Source: Chimaeribacter coloradensis | Lineage (GTDB): Bacteria > Pseudomonadota > Gammaproteobacteria > Enterobacterales > Enterobacteriaceae | Assembly: GCF_002858715.1 (NCBI RefSeq) | Contig: NZ_PJZH01000024.1 | Coordinates: 1-57,560 of the forward strand | Direction of reading: 5' to 3' | DNA length: 57,560 nucleotides | Shown here: positions 6,595-15,272 of the stretch, piece by piece | How positions within the stretch are numbered: position 1 is the first letter of the stretch | How the letters are laid out: each line of letters begins with the position of its first letter | Notes under the pieces: generated by a model | Seen by the model: the letters and a program-made list of their open reading frames with translations, nothing else | What the model was told of the DNA's origin: nothing | Databases searched by the model: none | Position numbers and translations under genes: made by a program

Positions 6595-8367
6595 ATGAAA
6601 AATGTTCGTCCAAAAGCTGATGTTGTGATTGTCGGCCTGGGGTGGTGCGGCTCCCTGATTGCTGAGGAGCTGACCCGCGCCGGGTTGAATGTGGTGGCCA
6701 TTGAGCGCGGCCCCTGGTTTGAGACCGCCACCGATTTCCCGCCCTCTATCGACACCGACGAGCTGCGCTGGGACACCCGCCGCAGCATGTTGCTGCCGCC
6801 CGCCGTGGAGACCACCACGTTCCGCAACACCCTCCAGCAGAAAGCGCTGCCGACCCGTGACTGGAACCTGAATGAGCTGGGTTACAACGTCGGCGGTTCC
6901 GGCACCCACTGGGCCGGGATGGCGTGGCGCTTTACGCCGTTTGACTTCGAGCCCTACAGCCAGACCGTGGCGCGCTACGGCAAAAAACAGATCGCCGACG
7001 GCCTGATCCTCCAGGACTGGGGGGTGACCTATGACGAGCTGGAGCCGTTCTACGATCGCTTCGAGAAAATCGCCGGGGTCTCCGGCAAGGCCGGGAAGCT
7101 GAACGGCAAAACCATCGAGGACGGCAACCCCTTTGAGGGCAACCGCAGCAGCGAATACCCGCTGCCGCCGCTGGAGGGGATGCGCCTTACCGACCTCTTC
7201 CGCGATGCCGCCAAGTCCCTGGGCCAGCACCCGTTTATGGTACCGGCCGGGCAGGCCTCCCGCGCCTACGTCAACCCGCTTGGCGTGCGCATGGGGCCAT
7301 GCACCTATTGCGGCTACTGCCTCTACTACGGCTGCGGTAACTTCTCCAAGTCCAGCCCGAACGCCTGCGTGATCCCGGCGCTGATGCAGCGCGGCAATTT
7401 CACCGTGCTGACCGACTCCGCCGTGGTGCGCGTCAACAAAGCTGAAGACGGCAAAACCGCCACCGGCGTCACCTACATCGACCGCAATAAGCAGGAGTGG
7501 GAGCAGCCGGCCGGCATTGTGATCCTCTCGGCGTTCCAGATGCAGAACGTGCGTTTGCTGCTGCTGTCGAAAATCGGCCGCCCGTACGATCCGGTCACCA
7601 AAAAAGGGGTGGTGGGGCGCGCCTACAGCTTCCAGACCGTCTCCGGGGCCAGCCTGTTCTTTGAGGATGAGAACCTTAACCAGTTCATCGGCGCGGGGGC
7701 GCTCTCCCAGCAGGTGGATGACTTCAACGGCGACAACTTCGACCACACCGGCATGGGCTTTATCGGCGGCGCAGGCATTCTGGTGGTGGCGCGCGGTGCG
7801 CGGCCTATCGGCAATGCCGATGCCCTCCCGCCCGGCTCACCGCGCTGGGGCAAAGGCTGGAAAGAGGCCTACACCCACGCCTTCCAGAACGCGACCTTTA
7901 TCTTCGGGCAGGGCACCAGCTTCTCCCACGAAGATTACTACCTCGACCTCGACCCGGAATATGTGGACGACAACGGCAACGCGCTGCTGCGCGTCACCTT
8001 CGACTACAACGAGAACGATCGCCGCTCGGCAAAATTCATCGAAGAGAAGAGTGTGGAGCTGGGCAAGGCCATGGGCGCGAAAACCGTGATCGGCACCAAC
8101 TCCGCCTCAGGGCACTATTCGCCCTATAACTTCGCCAGTGACCACACCATCGGCGGCGCGGTAATGGGCACCGACCCGGAGACCAGCGTGCTTAACCGCT
8201 ACCAGCAGAGCTGGGACATGCACAACCTGTTTGTGCTGGGGGCCTCCTCCTTCCCGAATAACGCCGGGTACAACCCGACCGGGACCATCGGCGCGCTGAG
8301 CCTCTGGACGGCGAAAGCCATTATTGAACAGTACCTCAAAAACCCTGGCCCGCTGGTGAAGGTGTAA
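6595..8367 (+). CDS. Gluconate 2-dehydrogenase / 2-ketogluconate dehydrogenase FAD subunit (GMC-type)
   Basis: A 590-residue GMC-family flavoprotein that oxidises a sugar acid (gluconate to 2-ketogluconate, or 2-keto- to 2,5-diketogluconate) in the periplasm and passes electrons to the cytochrome subunit. The FAD-binding fold is VVIVGLGWCGSLIAEEL near the N-terminus, then GYNVGGSGTHWAGM. A Cys cluster C-x2-C-x2-C-x4-C at residues 236-247 resembles the Fe-S site described in related FAD-dependent hexose and fructose dehydrogenases. The C-terminal GMC signature region NNAGYNPTGTIGAL contains the catalytic zone. The start ATG at 6595 is preferred; the in-frame GTG at 6559 directly abuts the previous stop and would add a 12-residue tail. 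There is no signal peptide, so export is by hitchhiking on the Tat small subunit. Gluconate versus ketogluconate cannot be decided from the sequence. Confidence 0.9.
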   Translation: MKNVRPKADVVIVGLGWCGSLIAEELTRAGLNVVAIERGPWFETATDFPPSIDTDELRWDTRRSMLLPPAVETTTFRNTLQQKALPTRDWNLNELGYNVGGSGTHWAGMAWRFTPFDFEPYSQTVARYGKKQIADGLILQDWGVTYDELEPFYDRFEKIAGVSGKAGKLNGKTIEDGNPFEGNRSSEYPLPPLEGMRLTDLFRDAAKSLGQHPFMVPAGQASRAYVNPLGVRMGPCTYCGYCLYYGCGNFSKSSPNACVIPALMQRGNFTVLTDSAVVRVNKAEDGKTATGVTYIDRNKQEWEQPAGIVILSAFQMQNVRLLLLSKIGRPYDPVTKKGVVGRAYSFQTVSGASLFFEDENLNQFIGAGALSQQVDDFNGDNFDHTGMGFIGGAGILVVARGARPIGNADALPPGSPRWGKGWKEAYTHAFQNATFIFGQGTSFSHEDYYLDLDPEYVDDNGNALLRVTFDYNENDRRSAKFIEEKSVELGKAMGAKTVIGTNSASGHYSPYNFASDHTIGGAVMGTDPETSVLNRYQQSWDMHNLFVLGASSFPNNAGYNPTGTIGALSLWTAKAIIEQYLKNPGPLVKV

Positions 8368-8368
8368 C

Positions 8369-9694
8369 ATGAAAAAATTCAGATTAGCCGGCGGCATCGT
8401 GGTAGCGGCCGCCGTGGCGGCGGGCGTGATGCTCTGGATGAACGGCTCCACCGCCGCCGATGAGGTGGCCGGTGACCATACGCGCACCGATGCGCCGCTG
8501 ACCGACGCCGATGCAGCCGCCGTGGCGCGCGGCCACTATGTGGCGCTGGCGGGGGACTGCGTCGCCTGCCATACCGCGCCGGAGAGCAAACAGGCTTACT
8601 CCGGCGGCTACGCCATCAGTACGCCGTTCGGCGGCATTTTCGCCAGCAACATCACCCCGGATGCGGAAACCGGCATCGGCGCGTGGACGGAGCGCGACTT
8701 CTTCCGCGCCGTGCGCCACGGCAAAGGCAAAGAGGGGGAGAACCTCTACCCGGCAATGCCCTATAACGCCTACGTGAAAGTCAGCGATCAGGACATGCAC
8801 GACCTCTGGATGTACATGCGCTCGGTGAAGCCGGTACACAACGCGGTGCCGGAGACCAACCTGCCGTTCCCGTACAACATCCGCCTGGCGATGATGGGCT
8901 GGAACCTGCTGTTCTTCAAAAACGCCCCGTTCAAACCTGACCTGACCAAAAGCGCCGAATGGAACCGGGGGGCCTACCTGGTGGAGGGGCTGGAGCACTG
9001 CGCCGCCTGCCACACGGCGAAAAACCTGATCGGCGGCGACACCAGTGCCTATTTGCAGGGCAGTAACCTCAGCGAGTGGTATGCACCGGAGATCACCAGC
9101 AACAAGGTGACCGGCATCGGGAACTGGAGCCGCGACCAGGTGGTGCAGTACCTGAAGCTGGGCAGCAACCATGTGGCGGTGGCCTCCGGCCCGATGGCGG
9201 AAGCGGTGACCAACTCCACCCAGTACCTCACCGACGCCGACCTCTATGCGATCGCCACCTACCTGAAGTCGCAGCCCGGCTCCGACCGCCGCAAACCGCA
9301 GGCGCTGCCGGCCGGCGACCCGCAGATGAAGATGGGGGCCAACCTGTATGAGGTGAACTGTACCGCCTGCCACAGCAGCGACGGCACCGGCATCCCGCAT
9401 CTGGCGGCCAGCCTGGCGGATAACCCGGCCATCATCGGGCCGGACGCCTCCTCGCTGATCTCGACGGTGTTGCAGGGCGGGCGCGGGGCGGTGACCCACG
9501 GCAACCCCACCAGCGGGGCGATGCCGAGCTTCGCCTGGAAGTTCACCGACGAGCAGGTGGCGGCGGTGACCACCTACATCCGCAACGCCTGGGGCAACGC
9601 CGCCTCCCCGGTCAAGGCAAGCGAGGTGGCAGGCAAACGTGAGGTACTGAAGTTACCGCCACAGATGCCCGCCCAGAGCGCAGCCTCCCGGTAA
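8369..9694 (+). CDS. Tri-heme cytochrome c subunit of the gluconate dehydrogenase
   Basis: A 441-residue membrane-anchored cytochrome c that carries electrons from the FAD subunit to ubiquinone. The hydrophobic N-terminal segment (residues about 5-24) acts as signal or anchor. Three CxxCH heme-attachment motifs are present: CVACH at 64-68, CAACH at 211-215 and CTACH at 331-335, each with a downstream Met-containing segment. The gene starts one base after the FAD-subunit stop, so translation is coupled. A hairpin follows the stop codon. The length and three-heme layout match the cytochrome subunit of gluconate, ketogluconate and aldehyde dehydrogenases in this family. Confidence 0.93.
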   Translation: MKKFRLAGGIVVAAAVAAGVMLWMNGSTAADEVAGDHTRTDAPLTDADAAAVARGHYVALAGDCVACHTAPESKQAYSGGYAISTPFGGIFASNITPDAETGIGAWTERDFFRAVRHGKGKEGENLYPAMPYNAYVKVSDQDMHDLWMYMRSVKPVHNAVPETNLPFPYNIRLAMMGWNLLFFKNAPFKPDLTKSAEWNRGAYLVEGLEHCAACHTAKNLIGGDTSAYLQGSNLSEWYAPEITSNKVTGIGNWSRDQVVQYLKLGSNHVAVASGPMAEAVTNSTQYLTDADLYAIATYLKSQPGSDRRKPQALPAGDPQMKMGANLYEVNCTACHSSDGTGIPHLAASLADNPAIIGPDASSLISTVLQGGRGAVTHGNPTSGAMPSFAWKFTDEQVAAVTTYIRNAWGNAASPVKASEVAGKREVLKLPPQMPAQSAASR

Positions 9695-9701
9695 CCCTCT
9701 C

Positions 9702-9730
9702 CCCGGCCACGCCCTGTGGCCGGGAATTAT
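9702..9730. terminator. Hairpin between convergent operons
   Basis: CCCGGCCAC at 9702-9710 and GTGGCCGGG at 9716-9724 form a 9-bp stem with a 5-base loop, right after the cytochrome stop and before the convergent acetyltransferase stop. The following AATTAT is only weakly T-rich, so termination efficiency is uncertain. Confidence 0.55.
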
Positions 9731-10254
9731 CCCTCGCGCGCCAGCTGGTACACCCAGTCATCATAAACCCGGCCATGAAGGGGATAACTCTCCTTAATCA
9801 CCGCCGTTCGCCGGAAGCCGTTTTTCTCCAGTACCCGGCCGGAGGCGCTATTTTCTGCCACAATCACCGCTTTCAACAATTGGATCGGCGTATGCCGGAA
9901 CGCAAACTCACAGAGCGCCCGCAGCGCCTCTCCGGCAACGCCGCGCCCCTGCGCCGCCACCGCGACCGTATACCCAACCTCCGCGACATCCGGCCCCTGC
10001 TCACCGTGACGTAACCCGATATGGCCCAGCGGCGTGTCATCGCCATGCGCCCGGATAATAAAGTCCAACGGATGTGCCGCGCCCGGCACCCAGGGTTGCA
10101 GACGATGTTCAAATTGCGCCCGGATCGCTTCGGCAGGGGCAATCTCCGACATATAACGCATGATGCCGGCATCCTGGCGCAACTGAAGGAAAAAGGGCCA
10201 GTCATGTTCAGCCAGCCGGGTCAGGGTAAAACGGGGGGTAAGTAAAGGCTCCAT
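9727..10254 (-). CDS. GNAT-family N-acetyltransferase (RimJ/RimL type)
   Basis: A 175-residue acetyltransferase. The N-terminus LLTPRFTLTRLAEHDWPFFL is typical of RimJ/RimL-like GNATs; the acetyl-CoA loop AAQGRGVAGEAL lies at about residues 100-111, and AENSASGRVLEKNGFRR is the usual alpha4 region. It transfers an acetyl group from acetyl-CoA to an amine, either a protein N-terminus or a small molecule; the acceptor is not predictable. GGAG lies eight bases before the ATG. It is monocistronic and convergent with the gluconate dehydrogenase operon. Confidence 0.85.
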   Translation of the reverse strand: MEPLLTPRFTLTRLAEHDWPFFLQLRQDAGIMRYMSEIAPAEAIRAQFEHRLQPWVPGAAHPLDFIIRAHGDDTPLGHIGLRHGEQGPDVAEVGYTVAVAAQGRGVAGEALRALCEFAFRHTPIQLLKAVIVAENSASGRVLEKNGFRRTAVIKESYPLHGRVYDDWVYQLAREG

Positions 10255-10418
10255 CCGCCGTGCTCCATGTGATAGGGGGAAGGGTAACCCTAACCGCTTT
10301 GGCGGCGCGGCACACCGGTTTTATGCAGCCTTTTTACCCGTTTTTTCACCGCACAACGAAACAATTATCGCGTTAGGAATAATAGTAGGGTGACAGGCAA
10401 GACTACCTGGAGAGCAAC

Positions 10419-11159
10419 ATGAATTCCGTTATTGATACCCTGACCAGCCATCGCAGTGAAAGAAGTTTTCTCGATACCGCTATTTCAGATGACACGCTGG
10501 AGGCGATTATCGCGTCGGCTTACCGTGCGCCGACCTCGGTCAACTCGCAGCAGGTGTCAGTGATTGTGACGCGCGACAGCGCGCGCCGCAGCCAGATTGC
10601 CGCGATTGCCGGTGGGCAGCCGTGGATCGCGCAGGCCCCGGTGTTCCTGACTTTTGTGCTGGATATGCATAAAAGCGAGCAGGCGATTGCGCTGAACGGC
10701 GAAACCCAGATCGCCCACGAGAGCATCGAGAGCCTGGTCTCCGGCTGCACCGACATCGGCATCGCGCTGGCCTCCGCCATGGCCGCGGCGCGCTCCGCCG
10801 GTTTGGGTGTGGTACCGATTGGTGGCATCCGCCGCAGCCCGGACGAGATGATCGACCTGCTGGAACTGCCGTCCCTGACCTTCCCGGTGGTGGGCCTGGC
10901 GATCGGCTACGTGGACCAGCCGGCGCACCAGAAACCGCGCCTGCCGCTGGCCACCTTCCGCCATACCGAGACCTATAACAAGGACGGCCTGCCGGAGATG
11001 ATCGCCGACTATAACCGCGAGATTCAGCAGCATTGGGAAACCATCGGCCGCACCGACGGCGACAGCTGGAGTGAAAGCGTCGGCGGTTATTATAAAAATA
11101 TCTATTTCCCGAAAGTCCTGCCGGCCATTATCAAGCAAGGCTTCGGCACCGGGAAATAA
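10419..11159 (+). CDS. NfsA-type oxygen-insensitive NAD(P)H nitroreductase / flavin reductase
   Basis: A 246-residue FMN-dependent nitroreductase of the NfsA/Frp branch. The N-terminal HRSERSF motif binds the FMN phosphate; ASAYRAPTSVNSQQ and GLGVVPIGGIRRSP are further FMN-contact segments. The C-terminal GGYYKNIYFPK tail is characteristic of the group. It reduces nitro compounds, quinones or flavins by two-electron transfer in the cytoplasm. GGAGAGC precedes the ATG. A strong terminator follows, and the gene is monocistronic. A 164-base promoter region lies upstream, but no regulator binding site was recognised. Confidence 0.87.
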   Translation: MNSVIDTLTSHRSERSFLDTAISDDTLEAIIASAYRAPTSVNSQQVSVIVTRDSARRSQIAAIAGGQPWIAQAPVFLTFVLDMHKSEQAIALNGETQIAHESIESLVSGCTDIGIALASAMAAARSAGLGVVPIGGIRRSPDEMIDLLELPSLTFPVVGLAIGYVDQPAHQKPRLPLATFRHTETYNKDGLPEMIADYNREIQQHWETIGRTDGDSWSESVGGYYKNIYFPKVLPAIIKQGFGTGK

Positions 11160-11165
11160 TCTCTG

Positions 11166-11197
11166 GCGGCGAAAGGGAGACCTTTCGCCGCTGTTTT
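11166..11197 (+). terminator. Rho-independent terminator of the nitroreductase gene
   Basis: GCGGCGAAAGG at 11166-11176 and CCTTTCGCCGC at 11181-11191 form an 11-bp perfect stem with a GAGA tetraloop, followed by TGTTTT. Confidence 0.9.
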
Positions 11198-11279
11198 CTC
11201 CGCGCGTTTCCCCCTGCCTTTTGCCGTTTCCCCTGCTTTTTTGTTCCGGTATTCCCCGGCGTCTACCTCCTCCTGAGTG

Positions 11280-11308
11280 TTAAAAAAATGTTGCCCCTAC
11301 GCTATACT
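11280..11308 (+). promoter_or_regulatory. Possible sigma-70 promoter of azlCD
   Basis: A -10-like TATACT at 11303-11308 lies 17 bases after TTAAAA (11280-11285), about 60 bases upstream of the azlC start. The -35 match is partial, so this is a tentative call. Confidence 0.35.
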
Positions 11309-11369
11309 GCGTCGCCGGTAGGCCAGGCTGTCGCCTGCGCCGGTTCAGGGATCATGTCAGGAGGGAGCG

Positions 11370-12107
11370 ATGTCAGATTCAGTAAGCAAGGTGTCCACGG
11401 AGACGACCTTGTCGGGTGAAGTGTTCCGCGGGGTGCTGGCGGCGCTGCCGGTGATGATCGGCATTTTGCCGTTCGGGCTGCTGCTGGGGGCGCAGGCCGC
11501 CCAGAAAGGGTTCACGGCGGGCGGGCTGTCACTGCTGACCGGGCTGAACTTCGCCGGGGGATCGGAGTTTGCGGCCATCGCGCTCTGGACTTCCCCGCCG
11601 CCGCTGCTGACCATCGTGCTGGTGAGCCTGCTGGTGAACAGCCGCCACCTGCTGATGGGGGCGTCGCTCGCCCCCTACCTGCACCATCTCCCGGCCAGGA
11701 AAGCGCTGCCGGCGCTGTTTTTCATGTGCGACGAGTGCTGGGCGATGGGCATGGCGGACGCCCTGGAGCGCCGCGCCCGCGGGCTGGCCCCGGCGCTGAG
11801 CATGGGCTTCTATGCCGGGGTGGCGGGTGCGCTCTGGCTGCTCTGGGTATTCTCCACCGGAGCCGGGGTGCTGGTCGGCCCGATGCTGGGTGACATTACC
11901 CGTTTCGGGTTTGATATGGCCTTCCCGGCGGTATTTCTGGTGCTGCTCAAAGGCATGTGGCGCGGCACCCGGGCAGCGCTGCCGTGGCTGGTGAGCCTGG
12001 TGAGTGCCGGGGCGGCCTGGCACCTCTTTCCCGGCACCGCCTATTACGTGCCGGTGGGGGCGCTCTGCGGTATCGCCGCCATTCTGCTGCTGGGGAAAAA
12101 AGCATGA
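11370..12107 (+). CDS. azlC: AzlC/YgaZ-family branched-chain amino acid exporter, large subunit
   Basis: A 245-residue inner-membrane protein with about seven hydrophobic segments. Family signatures are FRGVLAALPVMIGILPFG, LNFAGGSEFAAI, LVNSRHLLMGASLAPYL and FFMCDECWAM. With the small subunit AzlD/YgaH it exports branched-chain amino acids (L-valine in E. coli YgaZH). AGGAGGGAG lies just before the ATG. The stop overlaps the azlD start as ATGA, so the two subunits are translationally coupled, as in other members. Confidence 0.92.
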   Translation: MSDSVSKVSTETTLSGEVFRGVLAALPVMIGILPFGLLLGAQAAQKGFTAGGLSLLTGLNFAGGSEFAAIALWTSPPPLLTIVLVSLLVNSRHLLMGASLAPYLHHLPARKALPALFFMCDECWAMGMADALERRARGLAPALSMGFYAGVAGALWLLWVFSTGAGVLVGPMLGDITRFGFDMAFPAVFLVLLKGMWRGTRAALPWLVSLVSAGAAWHLFPGTAYYVPVGALCGIAAILLLGKKA

Positions 12108-12397
12108 GCACCACCACGATCCTGACCATCCTGCTGATGGCCGCCACCACCTACCTGACGCGGGTCGGCGGCTACCTGCTGCTGCGTGACCGCCAGCTCG
12201 GCCCGCGCACCCGTGCCGTAATGGAAGCCGCGCCGGGCTGCGTGCTGATCACGGTCATTGCCCCGCATTTCGTCACCCGCCAGCCTGCCGAGATCCTGGC
12301 ACTGGCGATCACCCTGCTGGCCGCGATGCGGTTTTCGCTGCTGCCGGTGGTGGTGATCAGCGTGGCCGCCACCGGGTTGCTGCGCCATTTCATGTAG
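12104..12397 (+). CDS. azlD: AzlD/YgaH-family branched-chain amino acid exporter, small subunit
   Basis: A 97-residue membrane protein with three to four hydrophobic segments. It starts MSTTTILTILLMAATTYLTRVGGY; the TYLTR-GGY motif is typical of AzlD. It starts inside the azlC stop (ATGA). The open frame extends upstream to 11957, but that part overlaps azlC in another frame and is rejected. It forms the exporter with AzlC. Confidence 0.9.
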   Translation: MSTTTILTILLMAATTYLTRVGGYLLLRDRQLGPRTRAVMEAAPGCVLITVIAPHFVTRQPAEILALAITLLAAMRFSLLPVVVISVAATGLLRHFM

Positions 12398-12413
12398 AGG
12401 GTAAAACCGCGCT

Positions 12414-13118
12414 TTACGGCTGCTTGTCTGAGCGGTGCAGGGCAGCGGCCGCGCGTTCAGTCACGGCGCGGCGCTTCGCCACAAAGGCAGCGCTCTGAGC
12501 GAGGGCAGCCTGCAGCAAGGCCGGGGAGGCGCTCTGCGGCGAACCGGCAAAGAAGGGCGGTGCCGGGTCATACTCCATATGCAGCTGGATCAGCTGCGCC
12601 GCCTCTTCCCCGTAGATCTCCGAGACCACATGCAGCGCAAAATCGATGCCGGACGTCACCCCGGCACCGGTGATGCGGTTGCGGTCATGCACCACACGCT
12701 CGGCAACCGGCGTGGCCCCCAGCAGGGCGAGCTGGTCCAGCGACGCCCAGTGGCTGGTGGCGCGATAACCCTGCAGCAGCCCGGCCGCCCCGAGCACCAG
12801 CGAGCCGGTGCAGACCGAGGTCACCAGCCGCACCTTTTGCGCCTGCTGGCGCAGGAACGCCAGCGTCTCCTCATCTTCCATCAGGGCAATCTGCCCCGGC
12901 CCGCCAGGCACGCAGATCACATCCAGATCCGGGCAGTCGGCAAAGGTGGCGGTGGGCAGCAGGCCAAGGCCGCGGTCAGCCTTCACCGGATCGAGGGTTT
13001 TCCAGATCAGGTGAACATCGGTATAGGGCGCACGCACAAACACCTCATACGGCCCGGTCAGGTCAAGCTGGGTCAGGTTGGGGAACAGCAAAAAACCCAC
13101 GGTAAGGGGGCGCGACAT
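12414..13118 (-). CDS. DJ-1/PfpI superfamily protein, isonitrile hydratase-like
   Basis: A 234-residue class-I glutamine amidotransferase-like protein. The nucleophile elbow is VTSVCTGSLVLGAAGLL, with the reactive Cys between Val and Thr. A preceding VPGGPGQ supplies the Glu/Gly region and ATSHW the downstream region. The pattern TGPYEVFVRAP and SGIDFALH is characteristic of the isonitrile hydratase branch, which hydrates isonitriles to N-formamides. The start ATG at 13118 (MSRPLTVGFLL) has AAGGA seven bases upstream; the frame is open another 37 codons upstream without family similarity. It is convergent with azlCD and 100 bases downstream of a LysR gene in the same orientation. Confidence 0.82.
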   Translation of the reverse strand: MSRPLTVGFLLFPNLTQLDLTGPYEVFVRAPYTDVHLIWKTLDPVKADRGLGLLPTATFADCPDLDVICVPGGPGQIALMEDEETLAFLRQQAQKVRLVTSVCTGSLVLGAAGLLQGYRATSHWASLDQLALLGATPVAERVVHDRNRITGAGVTSGIDFALHVVSEIYGEEAAQLIQLHMEYDPAPPFFAGSPQSASPALLQAALAQSAAFVAKRRAVTERAAAALHRSDKQP

Positions 13119-13218
13119 AGGGTCATCCTTGTTAAGAAGCGGTGACTTACCTTGCGCAACTTTCCGGCAGGTTGCAAGCCCTGGTTGGTTGAGTCGATCG
13201 CCGGGGCAGGGCTTGGCG

Positions 13219-14124
13219 CTATTTCCCACTCAGCGCCTCGGCCGGAAATGCCGTGGCGAGGCAGTCGATCAATGCCCTCACGGCCGGGGGCAGGCCGCGC
13301 CGGGTGGTGAATACCAGGTGCACCCGCCCCGTCCGGCTGTGCCAGTCGGGCCAGAGGTGGATCAGTGACCCCTGCGCCAGTGCCTCGCGGCAGCTGTGGT
13401 CGGGCAGGAAAGCGATGCCCAGACCCTGGATCGCCGCCTTGCGCACGGCAGAGAAATCGCTGCAGGTCATGCGCGGCGCGTGGTGCAGGGCATAGGTTTC
13501 GCCACCCGTTGATTCCAGCTCCCAGAGGATCTCGCCCGGCTCGTCCTGGGTGCCGAGCGTCGGCAGGGCGGAGAGCGCGCTGATCGCCTCTTGCTGTTGC
13601 GCCGCCCACTGCGGCCCGGCCACCAGAATGCGCCGCGACTGGCCGATCGACCGCATAATCAGCTCCGCATCGCTGGTCAGTGCCGTGCGTACCCGCAGCG
13701 CCACATCAATCCGCTCTTCAATCAAATCCACCGCGCGATCGAGCGCAATCAGTTGCAGCCTGACCTTAGGGTAACGGCTGAGAAAGCCGGTGATGATGTC
13801 CGACACCACCTCCACCATGCCGGTCGGGCAGCTGAACCGCACCAGGCCGTGCGGTGCGTCCTGCGCCTCCGCCACGGCCGCTTCCGCCTGTTCCGCCTCC
13901 AGCAGCATCGCCCGGCAGCGCAGGTAGAACGCCTGCCCTACCTCCGTCACCCGGAAACGGCGGCTGGTGCGCTCAATCAGCCGCACCCCGAGGCGCGCCT
14001 CCAGCCCGGCAATGCGGCGGCTGAGTTTGGATTTCGGTTCATGCAGCGCGCGCCCGGCAGCGGCAAACCCGCCGTGGGTGACCACTTCAGCAAAGTAGCG
14101 GTAGTCATTCAGGTCAATACGCAT
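13219..14124 (-). CDS. LysR-family transcriptional regulator
   Basis: A 301-residue LysR regulator of the AaeR/DhcR-like group. The winged helix-turn-helix is at residues about 4-62 (LNDYRYFAEVVTHGGFAAAGRAL), followed by a linker helix and a substrate-binding effector domain (FSCPTGMVEV onward). The start ATG at 14124 has GGAGAG upstream. It is divergent from an SDR gene; the 124-base intergenic region contains three copies of an ATCGTTC half-site in alternating orientation, the expected layout of LysR recognition and activation sites. The SDR is the likely target and the DJ-1 gene downstream a possible second one. Confidence 0.9.
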   Translation of the reverse strand: MRIDLNDYRYFAEVVTHGGFAAAGRALHEPKSKLSRRIAGLEARLGVRLIERTSRRFRVTEVGQAFYLRCRAMLLEAEQAEAAVAEAQDAPHGLVRFSCPTGMVEVVSDIITGFLSRYPKVRLQLIALDRAVDLIEERIDVALRVRTALTSDAELIMRSIGQSRRILVAGPQWAAQQQEAISALSALPTLGTQDEPGEILWELESTGGETYALHHAPRMTCSDFSAVRKAAIQGLGIAFLPDHSCREALAQGSLIHLWPDWHSRTGRVHLVFTTRRGLPPAVRALIDCLATAFPAEALSGK

Positions 14125-14134
14125 TGGGCTCTCC

Positions 14135-14192
14135 ATCGTTCACTTTATAGAACGATAGGTACCATTTTTGCTGACTTTTTGCACTATCGTTC
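14135..14192. promoter_or_regulatory. Three ATCGTTC half-sites between LysR gene and SDR gene
   Basis: ATCGTTC at 14135-14141, its reverse complement GAACGAT at 14150-14156, and ATCGTTC again at 14186-14192. The last two extend to 9-bp arms (GAACGATAG and CTATCGTTC) 25 bases apart. They lie between the divergent starts at 14124 and 14249 and probably bind the LysR protein. Confidence 0.6.
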
Positions 14193-14248
14193 CGGTGATA
14201 GGCTGTTTCTCAACAACCCGATAACCCCTGAAATCACGGAGAAACACA

Positions 14249-15001
14249 ATGAACGCAACATTTTCCCAGAAAGTCGTGGTAGTGACCGGCGCAACCAGTG
14301 GTATTGGCCTGGCAACGGCGAAAGCCTTCGCCGATCAGGGGGCGGCGGTGTTTATCACCGGCCGCCGTGAAGAGACGCTGGCTGCCGCCGTGAAAGCGAT
14401 CGGCGGTGATGTGACCGGCGTACAGGGGGATGTCAGCCGGCTCGCTGACCTTGACCGCCTGTATGACGCGGTGCAGCAGAAGCACAACCATATCGATGTG
14501 GTGGTCGCCAACGCCGGTGGCGGTGAATTTGCGGAGCTGGGCGCGATCACAGAGGCGCACTACCAGCAGACCTTTGATACCAACGTCAAGGGGGTGCTGT
14601 TCACGGTGCAGAAAGCGTTGCCGCTGCTGCGTGACGGCGGCGCGGTGGTGTTGACCTCGTCCACCACCAGCATTTCCGGCACCCCGGCGCTGAGCGTCTA
14701 CTCCGCGACCAAGGCGGCGGTGCGCAGCTTCGCCCGCACCTGGATACTGGATCTCAAACCGCGCCGCATCCGGGTGAATGCCATCAGCCCCGGCGTCACC
14801 GAAACCAGCGGGCTGGACACGCTGTTCGGCGGCGGCGAGCAGGCCGCAGGCACCAAAGCCTGGCTGGCGGAGAGCATCCCGGCCGGGCGGGTCGGCCAGC
14901 CCGAAGAGATCGCGAATGCGGTACTGTTCCTGGCCTCGGACGCGGCAAGCTACATCAACGGCGTCGAGCTGTTCGTGGATGGCGGCCAGGTACAGATTTA
15001 A
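14249..15001 (+). CDS. SDR-family NAD(P)-dependent oxidoreductase
   Basis: A 250-residue classical short-chain dehydrogenase. TGATSGIG at residues 14-21 is the cofactor-binding glycine motif, followed by the NAG motif (VVANAGGG) near residue 88, the catalytic Ser in TSSTTS and the YSATK active-site Tyr/Lys. GRR after the second strand suggests NADP(H) preference. ACGGAG precedes the ATG. It is divergent from a LysR regulator that probably controls it. A small GC-rich terminator follows immediately. Natural substrate unknown; similar LysR-SDR pairs are often annotated as induced carbonyl reductases. Confidence 0.9.
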   Translation: MNATFSQKVVVVTGATSGIGLATAKAFADQGAAVFITGRREETLAAAVKAIGGDVTGVQGDVSRLADLDRLYDAVQQKHNHIDVVVANAGGGEFAELGAITEAHYQQTFDTNVKGVLFTVQKALPLLRDGGAVVLTSSTTSISGTPALSVYSATKAAVRSFARTWILDLKPRRIRVNAISPGVTETSGLDTLFGGGEQAAGTKAWLAESIPAGRVGQPEEIANAVLFLASDAASYINGVELFVDGGQVQI

Positions 15002-15006
15002 CAAAC

Positions 15007-15030
15007 CGGGGGCGGCCCCCCGTCTTTTAT
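15007..15030 (+). terminator. Terminator of the SDR gene
   Basis: CGGGGG at 15007-15012 and CCCCCG at 15017-15022 form a tight GC stem with a CGGC loop, followed by TCTTTTAT, six bases after the stop codon. Confidence 0.75.
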
Positions 15031-15254
15031 CCCCCTGGTTTGCAGCAGGCCGGCACCCCGCCGGCCTGGGTACGCTCCGCTGTTACTGACTTTTGATCCC
15101 CGTCACATTCCCTCGTCTGCGCTGCCGCTGTGTATGATCCGGCTCACCTTTTTTTGTTAAAAAAATATTAAGTCTCCAGTTATTGCATACGATGCTTAAA
15201 AGATATGTCAATTTAAAACAAGGGGTTAACCTTCCGATACATGCCTGCGGTGAC

Positions 15255-15272
15255 AATAATCTCAAGATTATT
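15255..15272. promoter_or_regulatory. Palindrome upstream of the citrate carrier, candidate operator
   Basis: AATAATCT-CA-AGATTATT has perfect 8-bp arms and lies 75 bases upstream of the translation start. It is AT-rich and lacks a T-run, so it resembles a regulator-binding site rather than a terminator. Confidence 0.45.

Noticed and set aside
15130-15149. CRP site upstream of the citrate carrier
   Set aside because: TGTGT and TCACC are present, but the spacing is 10 bases instead of 6.
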